From Taklimakanibacter lacteus (GTDB lineage: Bacteria; Pseudomonadota; Alphaproteobacteria; Rhizobiales; Aestuariivirgaceae): 64,000 bases of DNA. Numbering within the stretch: position 1 is the first letter of the stretch; the number at the start of each line of letters is the position of its first letter. A program made the translations under genes and the position numbers. Below the pieces are notes generated by a model. It was not told the DNA's origin. It saw only the letters and a list, made by a program, of their open reading frames with translations, and did not search any database. Location: positions 248,001 through 312,000 of the forward strand of contig QOZQ01000004.1 of the NCBI GenBank assembly GCA_003576695.1. The letters run 5' to 3'. This document shows positions 38,631-47,010 of this stretch, piece by piece.

Positions 38631-40007
38631 CGCGCGCTCGAGGACGGCAAACAGACGGTTGCTGCGCGACTGGGCGACATTGAAGCGCATGTAGTTCGCC
38701 GCCGATTGCGAGACGCTGAAGACATTGCCGGGCGCCAGCACGACATTGTCGGCAAGGGCGCGCCGCGCGATACCGGCCGAATCGAGGCCGTCCGGGACCT
38801 TCATCCACAGGAACATGCCGCCTTTGGGCTCGCTCCACGGCGTGAAGCCCAGCGCCTCGAGGCGCATGCGGGTCTCGCCCATGGCCTGCGCCAGCCTGCG
38901 GTTGAGGTGGTCCAGATGCTTGCGATAGAAGCCATCGCTCAGAACCTGGAAGACGAGCTCGGCGGCAAAGGGATCGCTGCCGAAGGAGGTGGCGAGCTTC
39001 ATGTCGATCAGCCCGTCGATCCAGTCGCGCCGCGCCGCAATGAAGCCCGAGCGCAAGGCGGCCGAAAGCGTCTTCGAATAGCTGCCGATATGGATGACGC
39101 GGTCGAGCCCGTCGAAACTGGCGAGGCGCAGGCCGGGCTCGCGCTCGAAATCGGCAAAGATGCCGTCCTCGATGATGGTGAGGCCGTGGGCTTCGGCGAG
39201 CTTGAGGAGGCGATGGGCCGCGGTGGGGGCAAGGGTGGCGCCGGTCGGGTTATGGAGCGCCGAATTGGTGATGTAGAGGCGCGGCCGGTGCTCGGCCAGG
39301 GCCCTGGCGAAGGCGTCGATGTCAGGCCCCGCCGGCGTATAGGCGACGCCGACGATGCGGGCGCGATGGGCGCGCAGCATGGCGAGGAAGTTGAAATAGC
39401 AGGGATCATCGACCAGCACGGTATCGCCCGGCTCAAGCAGATAGCGGCAGAGGAGGTCGATGGCCTGGGTGCCCGAATCGGCGAGCAGGATCTGGTCGGG
39501 CGGGGCCTCGATGCCCTGATCGGCAAGCCTTCGCGACAACAGCTGGCGCAAGGGCGCAAGGCCACGCGGCTCGCCATAATCCGTCAGATAGGTGCCGTCC
39601 TGGCGGCGGCTCAGCTGGCGCATCGCCCGGCGCAACGCATCCTGCGGCATCCAGGAGGCGGGCAGCCAGCCGCAGCCCGGCTTCAGCATCCGGTCGCCGG
39701 CCTCGAGCGACTGGCGCGACACCCATAGGGGATCGATGGCGCGATCGAGCTTGGGGCCGATCTCGGCGAGCGCCAGCGGCGGCAGGGGACCTGATACGAA
39801 GAAGCCGGAACCCGGACGCGAGGCGATGGTGCCGTCGGCCACCAGCCGGTCATAGGCCTCGACCACGGTCGATTTGGAGACGCCCAGTGCTGCGGCCGCG
39901 GCACGGATCGAGGGCAGCCTGGCACCCGGGGTGAGCACGCGGCCGGCAATGCGCGCGCGCATGGATTGAATGACCTGTTCGACGCGGGAGGTGGGGGCAA
40001 AGTCCAT
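38565..40007 (-). CDS. MocR-type GntR regulator (HTH-aminotransferase fusion)
   Basis: 480 residues from ATG 40007. GntR winged helix at 10-75 (LTPGARLPSIRAAAAALGVS, then VVEAYDRLVADGTI), followed by a fold type I aminotransferase domain with IHIGSYSKTLSAALRSGF, where the Lys binds PLP. MocR proteins use PLP or amino-acid aldimines to control vitamin B6 or amino-acid genes. Divergent from a DMT exporter gene, its likely target, 87 bp apart. The C-terminal KANPAKVADFGDKDLRQMRN is encoded by the repeat element at 38517-38630, so the natural C-terminus seems to have been extended by repeat insertion. Confidence 0.92.
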   Translation of the reverse strand: MDFAPTSRVEQVIQSMRARIAGRVLTPGARLPSIRAAAAALGVSKSTVVEAYDRLVADGTIASRPGSGFFVSGPLPPLALAEIGPKLDRAIDPLWVSRQSLEAGDRMLKPGCGWLPASWMPQDALRRAMRQLSRRQDGTYLTDYGEPRGLAPLRQLLSRRLADQGIEAPPDQILLADSGTQAIDLLCRYLLEPGDTVLVDDPCYFNFLAMLRAHRARIVGVAYTPAGPDIDAFARALAEHRPRLYITNSALHNPTGATLAPTAAHRLLKLAEAHGLTIIEDGIFADFEREPGLRLASFDGLDRVIHIGSYSKTLSAALRSGFIAARRDWIDGLIDMKLATSFGSDPFAAELVFQVLSDGFYRKHLDHLNRRLAQAMGETRMRLEALGFTPWSEPKGGMFLWMKVPDGLDSAGIARRALADNVVLAPGNVFSVSQSAANYMRFNVAQSRSNRLFAVLERALKANPAKVADFGDKDLRQMRN

Positions 40008-40094
40008 CTGTATTGGTCGCAGTATCAGTACAGTTTGCCGATATTGTATCGCTCCGTCTCTGGATGGTCCAGGGCGTTGCGGCCACAAGGGGGC
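40008..40094. promoter_or_regulatory. Divergent promoter region of the MocR and DMT genes
   Basis: 87 bp containing CTGTATTGG and CTGTACTGATACTG on opposite strands in close spacing (CTGTA-N16-TACAG), a likely operator for the MocR protein, and ATATTGTATC as a possible -10 area for the exporter gene. Confidence 0.4.
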
Positions 40095-40958
40095 ATGGAC
40101 AGAACTGCCATCGGCTGGATCAACGGTTTTCTCGGCGTGCTCATTTTCTCCGGTTCGCTGCCGGCGACGCGCGCCGCGGTCGCCGATTTCGACCCGGTAT
40201 TCCTCACCGTCGCGCGCGCCGCGATCGCCGCCGTGCTGGCGGGCGCATTGCTGCTGGCCTTTCGCCAGCGGCGCCCGGGGCGCGAGGATATGGGGTCGCT
40301 GGTCATCACCGCCCTGGGTGTCGTGATCGGTTTCCCGCTCCTTACCGCGCTGGCGCTGCAGCACATCACCGCCGCCCATTCGATCGTGTTCATCGGCCTG
40401 TTGCCGCTCGCCACCGCCGGCTTCGCGGTGCTGAGAAGCGGCGAGCGGCCGAAGCCCGCCTTCTGGCTCTTCTCGGGGCTCGGCAGCGCGCTGGTGGTGG
40501 GCTTTGCCTTAGCCCAGGGCATCACCGCCGCGCCTCTCGGCGATCTCCTGATGCTGGCCGCAGTCATCGTCTGCGGGCTCGGCTATGCCGAAGGGGCGCG
40601 GCTGTCGCGCAAGCTCGGCGGCTGGCAGGTGATCTCCTGGGCGCTCGTCATTTCCCTGCCCGTCATGCTGCTGATCGCCGTGTTCGTGTGGCCGCAAAGC
40701 CTTGACGGCATCGGCGAGCCGGCCTGGATCGGGCTCGTCTATGTGTCGGTGTTCAGCATGCTGGTCGGCTTCATCTTCTGGTATCGGGGCCTGGCGCAGG
40801 GCGGCATCGCGGCGGTCGGCCAGCTGCAGCTCCTGCAGCCTTTCTTCGGCCTCATGCTGGCGGCGTTGCTGCTCAAGGAAAGTGTGAGCCCGGTGATGTT
40901 CGCGGTGACGCTCGGCATCGTCGGCTGCGTGGCGGCAGCGAAGCGATTCGCGAGCTAG
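40095..40958 (+). CDS. EamA/DMT-family exporter
   Basis: 287 residues from ATG 40095, with AAGGGGG immediately upstream. Ten membrane helices in two EamA repeats (first LGVLIFSGSLPATRAAVADF, second DLLMLAAVIVCGLGYAEGAR). The C-terminal AVGQLQLLQPFFGLMLAALL is characteristic of the drug/metabolite transporter superfamily. Pairing with a divergent MocR regulator is a repeated theme for amino-acid or B6-related exporters. The right copy of the inverted repeat starts at its stop codon. Confidence 0.9.
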   Translation: MDRTAIGWINGFLGVLIFSGSLPATRAAVADFDPVFLTVARAAIAAVLAGALLLAFRQRRPGREDMGSLVITALGVVIGFPLLTALALQHITAAHSIVFIGLLPLATAGFAVLRSGERPKPAFWLFSGLGSALVVGFALAQGITAAPLGDLLMLAAVIVCGLGYAEGARLSRKLGGWQVISWALVISLPVMLLIAVFVWPQSLDGIGEPAWIGLVYVSVFSMLVGFIFWYRGLAQGGIAAVGQLQLLQPFFGLMLAALLLKESVSPVMFAVTLGIVGCVAAAKRFAS

Positions 40959-41068
40959 AGCAAATCCCGCCAAAGTTGTTCGACTTTGGCGATAAGGATT
41001 TGCTCTACTTATTAGTTGGCGCGAATCCTTTCGGCGAAGTGATTCCACTTCGCCGGGATGCGCGCTAG
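40955..41068. repeat. Inverted-repeat element, right copy
   Basis: Reverse-complement counterpart of 38517-38630 over its whole length; both the GGCGAAGTG and the CAAATCC palindromes are kept. Together they bracket the 2.4-kb MocR/DMT pair. Confidence 0.85.
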
Positions 41069-41200
41069 CGGAAGAGAAAGAACCGGAGGGCGACCAATAC
41101 GGTTTTCGAGAGGGGCGTGAATCCGCATCACCGCCCTCCGGCCAGCCCTGGCGAACCAGGGATCGGATGAGAAGTCAGAACGATAAAATTGAAGGACGAC

Positions 41201-41401
41201 TCAGACGCCGATGCAGTCGGCGAGCGTGCAGGGTTCGACCGTCATCTGGGTGCGCACCGGCCAGGCCTGATTCTTGGTCAGGACAGTGATGTTGTTGGCC
41301 TGGGAGGCGGCGCTCTTCAGATAGATGCGATTGTCGCTGGCAAAGGCCCCGGCATTCAGCAGCAGGATGGCAAGCAGCGTGGTGGCAATGGCGGTCTTCA
41401 T
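41201..41401 (-). CDS. Very small exported protein
   Basis: 66 residues. Signal peptide MKTAIATTLLAILLLNAGAF (cleaved before SDNRIY). The mature 44 residues end VEPCTLADCIGV, with two cysteines. A GAGGGCC purine run precedes the ATG. The 27-bp box at 41469-41495 lies 67 bp upstream. No family recognised; the signal peptide and box support a real gene. Confidence 0.6.
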   Translation of the reverse strand: MKTAIATTLLAILLLNAGAFASDNRIYLKSAASQANNITVLTKNQAWPVRTQMTVEPCTLADCIGV

Positions 41402-41468
41402 GGGGTGGCCCTCTCAAAGGCACTATCGAGTGTTGCACGCACAGTGCCATGGGCTCCCGGAACCCATC

Positions 41469-41495
41469 CTGAATGCCTCGTTCATCTGCCGTTAA
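41469..41495. promoter_or_regulatory. 27-bp conserved box, copy 2
   Basis: CTGAATGCCTCGTTCATCTG followed by CCGTTAA, upstream of the small exported protein gene at 41201-41401. Same strand sense as the other two copies. Confidence 0.6.
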
Positions 41496-41520
41496 TCTGC
41501 CTAACTCCTTGTCAGGGCAC

Positions 41521-41625
41521 AAAAAAAGCCCCCTTGCGGGGGCTTTCCAGTTGAGCGGCTCTTCGAGGGGATCGGGGGGACAGTGAGCCGCTGGGGAGGA
41601 GAGAATGAGGGTTCCGGAAAGCAGA
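41521..41625 (-). ncRNA. Candidate small RNA with C-rich loop and terminator, minus strand
   Basis: Reading the minus strand: an unpaired CTCTCCTCCCC stretch (41593-41604), a perfect hairpin AGCGGCTC/GAGCCGCT (41554-41592) whose loop is rich in CCCCCC and CCCCTC, then an intrinsic terminator AGCCCCC/GGGGGCT (41527-41544) followed by seven Ts. No protein gene on this strand lies upstream. The combination of anti-Shine-Dalgarno C-rich segments and a terminator resembles the Cuckoo/alpha-r type regulators of alphaproteobacteria. The gap 41402-41880 otherwise holds only two copies of the 27-bp box. Confidence 0.5.
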
Positions 41626-41790
41626 AACTCGATCTGCGAGAGGGGCGGGTGTTAGACCGTGCAACCGCTTCCCGGAATTGGTGAATTTCGCATCAGCCGC
41701 TCGGCGGCTGGATCTGGTCGGTATTTCGTCCTCCGAACTGTCAGTCTTCGATCTTGAAAAGGAGATTAGATGAACGCGCCGTAATCGACC

Positions 41791-41817
41791 CTGAACACGG
41801 CGTTCATCTGCCGTTTA
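41791..41817. promoter_or_regulatory. 27-bp conserved box, copy 3
   Basis: CTGAACACGGCGTTCATCTG followed by CCGTTTA, 63 bp before the first ATG of the ECF sigma gene. Relative to its gene the box is inverted compared with the other two; it could instead serve the minus-strand RNA candidate. Confidence 0.55.
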
Positions 41818-41880
41818 GCTTTCGTGCCGTTACGTCAATCCGGTGCAACCGGACAATGGGGCTGGTCCGTATTGGGAGAC

Positions 41881-42471
41881 ATGGCTATGGTGATGACCTT
41901 CATGCCTTTTGCTGTGGGGATCATGGACAGCGAACTCAGGCAATTGCTGGCGCAGGTGGCGCAAGGCGACCGGACCGCTTTTGCACGGGTCTATGACCTT
42001 GTTTCCGGCCGGCTTTTTGGCGTGATCGGGCGCGTTCTGCCGCGCGCCGAGCTGGCCGAGGACGCGCTCCAGGAGACCTTCGTGCGCATCTGGCAGCGGG
42101 CCAAATCCTATGATCCCGCCATTGCGAGCCCCATGGCCTGGATGGCGACCATCGCCCGCAACCAGGCCATCGATCTGAGGCGCCGGTCGGCCGAACGGCT
42201 TTCCGCCTCATCGAGCGAGCTCGATGAGACCCTGGCGGACGAATCACCCGATCCCGAATCCCAGGCCGAGCAGGCGGGCGAACTGCGCCGCCTCAGCGAC
42301 TGCATGGCCGGATTGCCCAGCGAGCGCCAGCAGATGGTGCTGCTCGCCTATCGCCAGGGTTTTACCCGCGAGGAGCTGGCCGAGCGCTTCAAGCGGCCGG
42401 TCACCACCGTCAAGACTTTGCTGAGGCGCAGCCTGATCGCGCTCAAGGAGTGTCTCGATGGCACTCGATGA
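41881..42471 (+). CDS. ECF-family RNA polymerase sigma factor (SigK-like)
   Basis: 196 residues from ATG 41881; ATGs at 41887 and 41923 are also possible, the last giving MDSELRQLLAQVAQGDRTAF as a conventional N-terminus. Region 2 contains AEDALQETFVRIWQRAKSYD and AWMATIARNQAIDLRRR; region 4 contains LPSERQQMVLLAYRQGFTRE and RPVTTVKTLLRRSLIALK. It directs RNA polymerase to stress promoters. Its 3-prime end overlaps the RskA-type anti-sigma gene by 14 bp, so the pair is translationally coupled. Confidence 0.93.
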   Translation: MAMVMTFMPFAVGIMDSELRQLLAQVAQGDRTAFARVYDLVSGRLFGVIGRVLPRAELAEDALQETFVRIWQRAKSYDPAIASPMAWMATIARNQAIDLRRRSAERLSASSSELDETLADESPDPESQAEQAGELRRLSDCMAGLPSERQQMVLLAYRQGFTREELAERFKRPVTTVKTLLRRSLIALKECLDGTR

Positions 42472-43156
42472 AACCTTGGAGGCGATGGCGGGCGAATATG
42501 TGCTGGGCACGCTCTCGGCGTCCGAACGCCTGGAAGCGCAGACGCTCCTGTCGCAGAACACCGAATTCGCCGCTGCCGTCGATCTGTGGAACCGGCGCCT
42601 TGCGCCCTTGCTGCTCGCCGCCCGCGCCGTCACCCCTCCGGCGCAGCTGCGCCAGCGCATCCTCGCCAGCGTCGGCCAGGCGTCGGGCTCAGGCAATGTC
42701 GTCGATCTCGCCAAGCGCGTGACCTTCTGGCGCGGCTTCTCGCTCGCCGCTTCGGCGGTCGCTGCGGCGCTGGCGCTCTTCATCCTGCTCAGGCCGACGC
42801 CGGAAGTGGCGCCCGGCAACTATGTCGCGGTGCTGCAACCGGAGGGACCGGGACCCGCTTTCGTCGCGTCGATCGACCTCAAGGACGGCACGATCAGGGT
42901 GAAGCGGCTGGGCAACCAGGCCGAGACCGGCAAGTCCTATGAATTGTGGGCGGTCGGCGGCGGCCGCGCGGCGCCGCAGTCGCTCGGCGTCATCGATGCC
43001 AGCCTCAAGATCCCGGCGGGCACGCTCGGCAAGGTCGATCCGGCGACGCTCAACGAAACCGTGTTCGCCATCAGCCTCGAGCCGCAGGGCGGCTCGCCGA
43101 CTGGTGCCCCCACCGGACCGGTGCTCTATACGGGCAAGCTCGTCGCAACGGAATGA
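42458..43156 (+). CDS. RskA-type membrane anti-sigma factor
   Basis: 232 residues. The cytoplasmic N-terminus (MAGEYVLGTLSASERLEAQT) resembles the anti-sigma domain that holds the sigma factor, one membrane helix lies at about 88-107 (FSLAASAVAAALALFILLRP), and the periplasmic RskA domain (YVAVLQPEGPGPAFVASIDL, GKSYELWAVGGGRAAPQSLG) fills the rest. There is no HxxxCxxC zinc motif, so redox control like ZAS anti-sigmas is not expected. It keeps the ECF sigma factor inactive until an envelope signal triggers release. Confidence 0.9.
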   Translation: MALDETLEAMAGEYVLGTLSASERLEAQTLLSQNTEFAAAVDLWNRRLAPLLLAARAVTPPAQLRQRILASVGQASGSGNVVDLAKRVTFWRGFSLAASAVAAALALFILLRPTPEVAPGNYVAVLQPEGPGPAFVASIDLKDGTIRVKRLGNQAETGKSYELWAVGGGRAAPQSLGVIDASLKIPAGTLGKVDPATLNETVFAISLEPQGGSPTGAPTGPVLYTGKLVATE

Positions 43157-43239
43157 GCTGCGGCCACATAACGCGTCATCAAGAGCATTAAGTTTCAAGC
43201 GAAGTTGGTCTAGTGTCGCCAACCTTGATGGGAGGGATC

Positions 43240-44658
43240 ATGGCGGACGACCTCAACTGGCTGAGCGCGGCGAAGCTCGTCAAAGCCTACAGGAAGAAGA
43301 AGCTCTCGCCGGTGGAGGTGGCGCGCGCTTGCCTCGACCAGATCGCCCGGCATGACCTGGCGCTCAATGCCATGTGCCTCGTCGATGAGAAATCGGCTCT
43401 GAAGCAGGCCAAGGCCAGTGAGGCCCGCTGGCATAAGGGCAGGCCGTGGGGCAGCGTCGATGGCGTGCCGGCGCTGGTCAAGGACCTGATCCTGGTCAAG
43501 GGCTGGCCGACGCTGCGCGGCTCGAAGACGGTCGATCGCGATCAGGCCTGGGATCAGGACGGTCCGGCGGTCGCCAGGCTGCGCGAGGAGGGCGCCGTCC
43601 TGCTCGGCCTCACCACGACACCCGAATTCGGCTGGAAGGGCGTCACCGATTCACCGCTCACCGGCATCACCCGCAATCCCTGGGACGTGACCAAGACGCC
43701 GGGCGGATCATCGGGCGGCTCATCGGCGGCCATTGCCGCGGGCTATGCGCCACTGGCGCTCGGCACCGACGGCGGCGGATCGATCCGCATACCGGCGGGC
43801 TTCTCCGGCATTTTCGGGCACAAGCCGTCCTTCGGCCGTGTCCCGGCCTGGCCGCTGTCGCCCTTCGGCACCGTCGCTCATACCGGGCCGATGACGCGCC
43901 ATGTCGAGGATGCGGCGATCATGATGAATGTCATCGCCAAGCCCGATGCGCGCGACTGGTATTCGCTGCCCTATGACGGGCGCGACTACACCAAGCGGCT
44001 CGACCAGGGCATCAAGGGCCTGCGCGTCGCCTATAGTCCGGCGCTGGGCCATGCCGAGGTCGATCCTGAGGTTGCCGCCGCGGTGCAGAAGGCGGTGAAG
44101 CTGCTGCGCGCGCTCGGCGCCAAGGTCGACACGGTCGATCCGGGCTTTCCCGATCCCGGACCCATCTTCCGGGTGCTGTGGTGGGCGGGCGCCCGCGCCT
44201 TGCTGGGCAAGCTGCCCAAGGAGAAGAAGGCGCTGCTCGATCCGGGGCTTGCCGATGTCGTCAAGCAGTCGATGGAGATCAGCCCTGAAGATTATTTCGA
44301 TGCGGTCAAGGCGAGGGGCGCGCTCGGCACCCAGATGCGCCTGTTCATGGAGAAATACGATCTCCTGGTGACGCCCACGCTGCCGATCCCCGCCTTCGAG
44401 GCCGGCAAATTGTCACCAGTGGATGACGGCACCGGCAAATGGGTGAACTGGACGCCGTTCAGCTATCCCTTCAACCTCACACAGCAGCCAGCGGCGAGCG
44501 TGCCCTGTGGCTTCACCAAAGCAGGCCTGCCGATCGGGCTACACATCATCGGGCGCATGTTCGATGATGCGAGCGTCCTTCGCGCGGCCTATGCTTATGA
44601 GCAGGCAAGCGACTGGCACAAGCGCCGGCCGCCCCTGGCGCAGGAGAAGAAGGGGTAG
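43240..44658 (+). CDS. Amidase signature family hydrolase
   Basis: 472 residues from ATG 43240, which follows GGGAGGG. Catalytic Lys81 in [12 protein letters not shown], the GGSSGGSS loop (155-162) with the cis-Ser, and the nucleophile Ser181 in [17 protein letters not shown] are intact. Such enzymes cleave carboxamides; the family also includes GatA, but GatB/C are not adjacent and the sequence looks like a stand-alone amidase. It lies between the sigma/anti-sigma pair and the copper operon; its stop is two bases before the next start, so it could be read into that operon. Confidence 0.92.
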   Translation: MADDLNWLSAAKLVKAYRKKKLSPVEVARACLDQIARHDLALNAMCLVDEKSALKQAKASEARWHKGRPWGSVDGVPALVKDLILVKGWPTLRGSKTVDRDQAWDQDGPAVARLREEGAVLLGLTTTPEFGWKGVTDSPLTGITRNPWDVTKTPGGSSGGSSAAIAAGYAPLALGTDGGGSIRIPAGFSGIFGHKPSFGRVPAWPLSPFGTVAHTGPMTRHVEDAAIMMNVIAKPDARDWYSLPYDGRDYTKRLDQGIKGLRVAYSPALGHAEVDPEVAAAVQKAVKLLRALGAKVDTVDPGFPDPGPIFRVLWWAGARALLGKLPKEKKALLDPGLADVVKQSMEISPEDYFDAVKARGALGTQMRLFMEKYDLLVTPTLPIPAFEAGKLSPVDDGTGKWVNWTPFSYPFNLTQQPAASVPCGFTKAGLPIGLHIIGRMFDDASVLRAAYAYEQASDWHKRRPPLAQEKKG

Positions 44659-44660
44659 CG

Positions 44661-45062
44661 ATGCGGCGAGGAAGCTTCCTCGACGTCTTGCGGCGCGGAC
44701 GGGCCAGCTGGTCGGTCGCGATCCTCTATCTGCTGCTGTTGCCGGTGGCATTGGGCCTTTTGCCGAAGCCCGAGGCGACGGCGGAATTCCTGCTCCTGCG
44801 CGATCTCGCGGGCGCCGAGATCTGCACCATGCCGGGCTCGGCTGAAAGTCCCGGCCAACCGGTCCAGCATCAGCCGGATTGCATGCTCTGCTCGACGGCA
44901 TGCCCCTATACAGGGTCATTGGCGGCACCACCGCCTGCCGAGGCCTCGGCAGATCCTTATTTTCTCCAGTTTGCCCTCGCCGTGCAGCAGCCGAAGACTT
45001 TCGCCCTGCCGGCATCGAGGATTTTCACCTCGGATATCCAGTCGCGCGGGCCACCGGCGTAA
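44661..45062 (+). CDS. DUF2946-like small membrane protein
   Basis: 133 residues. One N-terminal membrane helix (WSVAILYLLLLPVALGLLPK), then a periplasmic region with CMLCSTACPYTG and an upstream Cys, a CxxCxxxC arrangement that could bind copper. Similar short proteins with cysteine motifs stand beside PepSY and PCuAC genes elsewhere. It starts two bases after the amidase stop and 74 bp precede the PepSY gene. Copper handling is inferred from the neighbours. Confidence 0.7.
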   Translation: MRRGSFLDVLRRGRASWSVAILYLLLLPVALGLLPKPEATAEFLLLRDLAGAEICTMPGSAESPGQPVQHQPDCMLCSTACPYTGSLAAPPPAEASADPYFLQFALAVQQPKTFALPASRIFTSDIQSRGPPA

Positions 45063-45136
45063 ACCCAACGCCCTTCCCATCCGTAGTGATCAATGGCGGT
45101 GCGTGGCGCTGCCAGCCCGCCGACCTGGAGAACTTC

Positions 45137-46504
45137 ATGTCTGTCGCCGAATTGCCGCAAGAAGCTGCGGCCCCATCCCATGCGCTGCTCTACCGCGCGA
45201 TATGGCGATGGCACTTCTATGCGGGGCTTCTCGTCCTGCCCTTCCTCATCTCGCTCGCCTTCACCGGCAGCCTCTATCTGTTCAAGGACGAGATCGCTTC
45301 CATCGTCTATGCCAAGGAGCTCCATGTTGCGCCGCGCGACGCAGCGCCCTTGCCGCCGTCCGAAATCGTCAGACGCGCGCAAGCGGCCGTTCCGGGGTCG
45401 AGCTTCCGCTATGTCCCGCCCGAAGCCGATGACCGCAGCGCCGAAGTCGGCATCGACAGCGAGACGCAAGGAAGGCTGTCGGTCTTCGTCGATCCTTATA
45501 CAGGCGACGTAACCGGGAGCTTCGCCGATTCGGGATCGGCGCGCACGCCGCTGATGCAGTTCATCAAGAAGATCCACAGCCTCGATTATTTCGGCTGGCT
45601 GCCCAACCGCATCATCGAGATCGTCGCCGGCTGGACTCTCATCCTGGTGATCACCGGCTTCTATCTGTGGTGGCCGCGCGGCCAGAAGGGTGGCGTGCTC
45701 AGTGTGCGCGCCAGGCCGAAAGCGCGCCTGTTCTGGCGCGATGTGCATGCGGTGACGGGCGCCATCGCCGGCGGGCTCATCTTCTTCCTCGCCATCACCG
45801 GACTGCCGTGGTCGGGCTTCTGGGGCGCCAATCTCAACAAATACGCCGATCAATATGGTCTCGGCTATCCGGCGCAATTCTGGAACGACGTGCCGAAATC
45901 ATCCGAGCATGCCGGACATGCGATGACGCAGACCTCGTGGTCGATGGAGAACATGCCCATGCCGGCGAGCATGGATATTTCGGGTGAGCCCATCGGCATC
46001 GACAAGGCCGTCGCCATCTTCGAGGGGCTCGGCATCCGCAAGGGCTACGTCATCGACCTGCCGCAAAGCAAGGACGGCGTCTATTCCGCCTCGATCTTTC
46101 CCGACCAGGTCAGGGATGAGCGGGTGATCCATCTCGACCAGTATTCCGGCAAGCCCCTGTTCGATGGCGGCTTCACGGAACTGGGCGCGGCCGGCAAGGC
46201 GATCGAATTCGGCATCAGCGTGCATCAGGGCCAGGAATTCGGACGCGTCAACCAGCTGGTGATGTGCGCGGCCTGCCTTTTCATCATCCTCATGGCGGTG
46301 TCGGCCATCGTGATGTGGTGGAAGAGGCGGCCCGAAGGCTCGCTCGGCGCCCCCGCCTATCCGGCCGACTACCGCATTCCGCGCACCATCCTCGTCATCG
46401 CCTCAGCCATCGGCGTCATCTTTCCGCTGGTCGGGCTGACGCTCGTGATCGCGCTCATTGTCGATGTCATCTTGCCGGCTGCGCTCAAGCAGCGCCTAGC
46501 CTGA
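45137..46504 (+). CDS. PepSY-associated transmembrane protein
   Basis: 455 residues from ATG 45137. Four membrane helices: one near 30-50 (FYAGLLVLPFLISLAFTGSL), one near 165, one near 210 and one or two at the C-terminus. PepSY segments lie in the periplasmic loops (EIVRRAQAAVPGSSFRYVPP, and later VAIFEGLGIRKGYVIDL). A DIAL-like His pair occurs in WHFYAGL and HAVTGAIAGG, as in ferric-reductase-like PepSY proteins. Position before PCuAC and SCO points to metal reduction or uptake. Inner membrane. Confidence 0.88.
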   Translation: MSVAELPQEAAAPSHALLYRAIWRWHFYAGLLVLPFLISLAFTGSLYLFKDEIASIVYAKELHVAPRDAAPLPPSEIVRRAQAAVPGSSFRYVPPEADDRSAEVGIDSETQGRLSVFVDPYTGDVTGSFADSGSARTPLMQFIKKIHSLDYFGWLPNRIIEIVAGWTLILVITGFYLWWPRGQKGGVLSVRARPKARLFWRDVHAVTGAIAGGLIFFLAITGLPWSGFWGANLNKYADQYGLGYPAQFWNDVPKSSEHAGHAMTQTSWSMENMPMPASMDISGEPIGIDKAVAIFEGLGIRKGYVIDLPQSKDGVYSASIFPDQVRDERVIHLDQYSGKPLFDGGFTELGAAGKAIEFGISVHQGQEFGRVNQLVMCAACLFIILMAVSAIVMWWKRRPEGSLGAPAYPADYRIPRTILVIASAIGVIFPLVGLTLVIALIVDVILPAALKQRLA

Positions 46505-46525
46505 ACCCCAACAGGAACTTTGCCC

Positions 46526-47008
46526 ATGAAACTCATCAAGGAACTCACCGTCGCCGTCGCCCTGACTTGCGCGGCGTTCATCACATCCCTCGCGCAAGCG
46601 CATGACTACAAAGCCGGACCTCTCACCATCGAGCATCCCTGGACGCCGCAGCCGCCGGTCGGCGCCAAGGTGGCGGCCGGCTTTCTCAAGATCACCAATG
46701 GCGGCGCGCAAGACGACCGGCTGGTCGCGGTCGCCAGCGACATCGCCGGCAAGACGCAGGTCCACGGCATGAAGGTCGAGAAAGGCATCATGACGATGTT
46801 CGAGCTCGAAGGTGGCCTGGTGATCCCGGCGGGCGGCACGGTCGAGCTCAAATCCAGATCGAACCATGTGATGTTCATGGATCTGAAGAGCCGGCCAGAA
46901 AAAGGGGCCACGTTCAAAGCCACGCTCACCTTCGAGAAAGCCGGCTCCGTCGCCGTCGACTTCAAGGTCGAGGCGATGGGCGGCGACATGGACCATGAGG
47001 GGATGTGA
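46526..47008 (+). CDS. PCu(A)C-family periplasmic copper chaperone
   Basis: 160 residues from ATG 46526 (an in-frame TTG lies two codons earlier). Signal peptide ELTVAVALTCAAFITSLAQA. The mature part begins IEHPWTPQPPVGAKVAAGFL and carries the copper motif: VHGMKVEKGIMTMFEL with His and Met, and NHVMFMDL with His-x-Met. It delivers Cu(I) to the CuA site or to SCO during cytochrome c oxidase assembly. It overlaps the next gene, coding for SCO. Confidence 0.93.
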   Translation: MKLIKELTVAVALTCAAFITSLAQAHDYKAGPLTIEHPWTPQPPVGAKVAAGFLKITNGGAQDDRLVAVASDIAGKTQVHGMKVEKGIMTMFELEGGLVIPAGGTVELKSRSNHVMFMDLKSRPEKGATFKATLTFEKAGSVAVDFKVEAMGGDMDHEGM

Positions 47009-47010
47009 GC

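Noticed and set aside
41459-41482. GGAAC-N15-CGTT resembling an EcfG promoter
   Set aside because: The spacer is short of the usual 16-17 and the orientation does not lead to a gene; the CGTT belongs to the 27-bp box.
41605-41655. 16-codon ORF with a strong GGAGGAG site on the plus strand
   Set aside because: The purine run is the complement of the C-rich stretch of the minus-strand RNA candidate; the peptide has no support beyond the site.
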